This document shows positions 62,662-64,000 of a stretch of 64,000 nucleotides of DNA, in pieces. Every line of letters starts with the position of its first letter. Positions within the stretch are counted from its first letter, which is position 1. The DNA is taken from assembly GCA_947303395.1 (NCBI GenBank), contig CAMYYD010000006.1:1-64000 (forward strand), in the 5' to 3' direction. Source of the DNA: an uncultured Bacteroidales bacterium. GTDB taxonomy: Bacteria; Bacteroidota; Bacteroidia; Bacteroidales; F082. The position numbers and the translations under genes are program-made. The notes under the pieces were generated by a model. The model was not told the DNA's origin, made no database searches, and saw only the letters and a list, made by a program, of their open reading frames with translations.

Positions 62662-62851
62662 CTCGCAGATTCCGCAGAAAACGCAGAACAGTTCTTCCCC
62701 AAAGATTTAGTTCGCTAAAGCGAACAGATCCCGCGGAATCGAATCTGCGAGATCCGATTGCTTTAGCAATCAAAATCAAATGTGGAAGAAAAAGTGGAAG
62801 ACAAATTCTGCGAGTTCAGCGAGATCTGCGAGAGACAAAAAAAAAAAAAAA
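62662..62851. repeat. Composite repeat island: 9-bp arrays, three hairpins and a 15-A tract
   Basis: 62664-62690 has three 9-bp units (CGCAGATTC, CGCAGAAAA, CGCAGAACA). 62808-62834 has three complementary-sense units (CTGCGAGTT, CAGCGAGAT, CTGCGAGAG). Between them, GTTCGCT/AGCGAAC (62710-62725) and GATTGCT/AGCAATC (62756-62771) form 7-bp hairpins, and GAATCTGCGAG (62741-62751) pairs with CTCGCAGATTC (62662-62672). A run of 15 A follows at 62837-62851. It fills the gap between the TolC and HlyD-type genes. Confidence 0.85.
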
Positions 62852-62868
62852 TTTAAAAACAAAATACT

Positions 62869-64000
62869 ATGGATAGAATTTTAGAAAAGAAAAAAGGAAT
62901 CAATGTGATTTTCACTAAGAAAGCGTTGCCGTTTTGGCTGGGCGCGGTGCTGGTGGCGTTTATCGTATGGCTCGTGGCGAGAGACGACTCGAAGAAACTG
63001 CGGGTGAACATGGACAACATCAGCGTGAGCGCAGTGACGCTCGGACAGTTTAACGACTACATCCGCATCAGCGGACAGGTGGCGCCGATAACGACTATTC
63101 AGATCAGTCCGCTGGAGGGCGGCGTGGTGCAGGAGATTGTGGCGGAGGAAGGCAGCCGAGTGAAACGTGGTGACGTGATTCTGATTTTGAGCAACGAGAA
63201 CCTCGACATGCAGATCTTGAATTCGGAGGCCGACCTCGCCGAAAAAGAAAACATCTTGCGAAACACCATGATTCAGATGGAACAGCAGAAGCTGAGCGTT
63301 GAACAGGAGAAACTGCAGCTGCAGATGGACGTGCGCCGCAACAAACGTAACTACGAGGCGCTGAAGGCGTTGTACGACGACGGCCTGATTTCGAAAGAGG
63401 AGTTTCTGAAGGCTGAAGAGGATTATCAGCTGTCGGCAAGCCGCCTGAAGCTGGTGGAAAATCGCGCGAAGCAGGACAGCCTTTATCGTTCGGTGGAAAT
63501 CAACCAGATGCAGGAAAGCCTTGAAAACATGCGCCAGAATATGATGATGATTCGCAAACGTAAAGATAACCTCACGATTAAGGCTCCTATTGACGGCGAG
63601 CTGGGTCTTTTGGACGTGGTTTTAGGCCAGTCGGTGGCAGCAGGCTCGAAGATCGGGCAGATTAACAACCTCGACAGCTATAAGATTGAGGCCCAGATAG
63701 ATGAGCATTATATTGACCGTGTGTCGGCTGGCTTAGATGCCACTTTTGAGAGGCAAAGTGAGCGTTATCAGGCGCAGATTAGAAAGGTGTATCCGGAGGT
63801 GCGCGACGGCAAGTTCAAGGCCGACTTCAAGTTTGTGGGACAGCAGCCTGAGAACATCCGCAGCGGTCAGACGTATTACCTGAACCTGCAGCTCGGGCAG
63901 CCTGTGGAGGCAATATTGATACCTCGCGGAGCGTTTTATCAGAAGACTGGCGGCAAGTGGATTTATGTTGTGAGTGCCGACGGATCGAAGGCGATGCGAC
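62869..64000 (+). CDS. HlyD/RND-type efflux periplasmic adaptor, 3' partial
   Basis: The frame from the ATG at 62869 is open to the right edge (377 codons), so the C-terminus is missing. A membrane anchor lies at about residues 22-42 (FWLGAVLVAFIVWLVA). The biotinyl-lipoyl half-motif ISPLEGGVVQEIVAEEGSRV follows near 82-101, then a long coiled-coil hairpin (about 120-230, MIQMEQQKLSVEQEKLQLQM) and the second lipoyl half (TIKAPIDGELGLLDVVLGQS). The beta-barrel part continues to the edge. It should link an inner-membrane transporter (expected just outside the window) with the TolC protein upstream. Confidence 0.92.
   Translation, partial: MDRILEKKKGINVIFTKKALPFWLGAVLVAFIVWLVARDDSKKLRVNMDNISVSAVTLGQFNDYIRISGQVAPITTIQISPLEGGVVQEIVAEEGSRVKRGDVILILSNENLDMQILNSEADLAEKENILRNTMIQMEQQKLSVEQEKLQLQMDVRRNKRNYEALKALYDDGLISKEEFLKAEEDYQLSASRLKLVENRAKQDSLYRSVEINQMQESLENMRQNMMMIRKRKDNLTIKAPIDGELGLLDVVLGQSVAAGSKIGQINNLDSYKIEAQIDEHYIDRVSAGLDATFERQSERYQAQIRKVYPEVRDGKFKADFKFVGQQPENIRSGQTYYLNLQLGQPVEAILIPRGAFYQKTGGKWIYVVSADGSKAMR

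Noticed and set aside
62652..62876. A 74-codon plus-strand reading frame between the TolC and adaptor genes
   Set aside because: It is composed almost wholly of the 9-bp repeats, hairpins and A tract; the translation is a low-complexity Arg/Lys string with no family resemblance.

Overview
The window comes from a chromosome of a Bacteroidota bacterium, most likely a Bacteroidales lineage. The evidence is internal. Nearly every transcription unit is preceded by a TAnnTTTG-type -7 box (TATTTTTG, TATCTTTG, TAATTTTG) and usually lacks a Shine-Dalgarno sequence. Five proteins end in type IX secretion (T9SS) sorting tails with a YPNP motif. The gene orders rpoB-rpoC-DUF3467 and bamD-rpoZ-coaBC-DUF4835-recN are typical of the phylum. 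Genus and species cannot be told from the sequence alone.

Layout. 1-11.4 kb: transcription/translation operon nusG (5' cut by the window edge)-rplK-rplA-rplJ-rplL-rpoB-rpoC-DUF3467, with a structured rplL-rpoB spacer and a terminator after DUF3467. 11.4-13.6 kb, minus strand: a four-helix-bundle protein and pyrB-pyrI (aspartate transcarbamoylase). 13.7-24.1 kb: the accessory part of the window, one plus-strand run of exported proteins. It has a promoter, an 18-codon leader peptide overlapping a hairpin, a lipoprotein, a T9SS-secreted protein, a YadA-head/tail-fibre-like protein, a small protein with one YD motif plus a T9SS tail, and a 2068-residue SpvB/FG-GAP/RHS protein. It looks AT-richer than its surroundings. 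24.1-37.5 kb: housekeeping operons argS-rsmE-DUF4159-zinc-ribbon, a convergent PhnP-like hydrolase, DUF6913-dapA-M14 peptidase, and bamD-rpoZ-coaBC-DUF4835(PorD)-recN. 37.5-42.5 kb, minus strand: an ABC exporter with a YtrA-type GntR regulator and a palindromic operator, then an M16 peptidase. 42.6-52.4 kb, minus strand: ADP-forming acetyl-CoA synthetase with CotH and a membrane protein, a T9SS-tailed protein, a lipid kinase, then EamA transporter-rRNA methyltransferase-acyl-ACP thioesterase. 52.4-64 kb: a membrane-anchored PHP-like protein, nadE and yggS (minus), an LtaS-like sulfatase-fold enzyme, ffh-folD-PorE-like OmpA protein, and the start of a TolC/HlyD efflux operon cut by the right edge.

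The genes fit one envelope biology: outer-membrane assembly (BamD), T9SS parts (PorD, a PorE relative) and several T9SS cargo proteins sit among core information-processing genes. The most unusual non-coding feature is a set of intergenic microsatellite-like arrays with 7-, 8- or 9-bp units. At several loci the array is followed by its own inverted copy, so the locus can fold into a long hairpin at a gene end. No tRNA, rRNA, CRISPR array, insertion sequence or prophage was seen.
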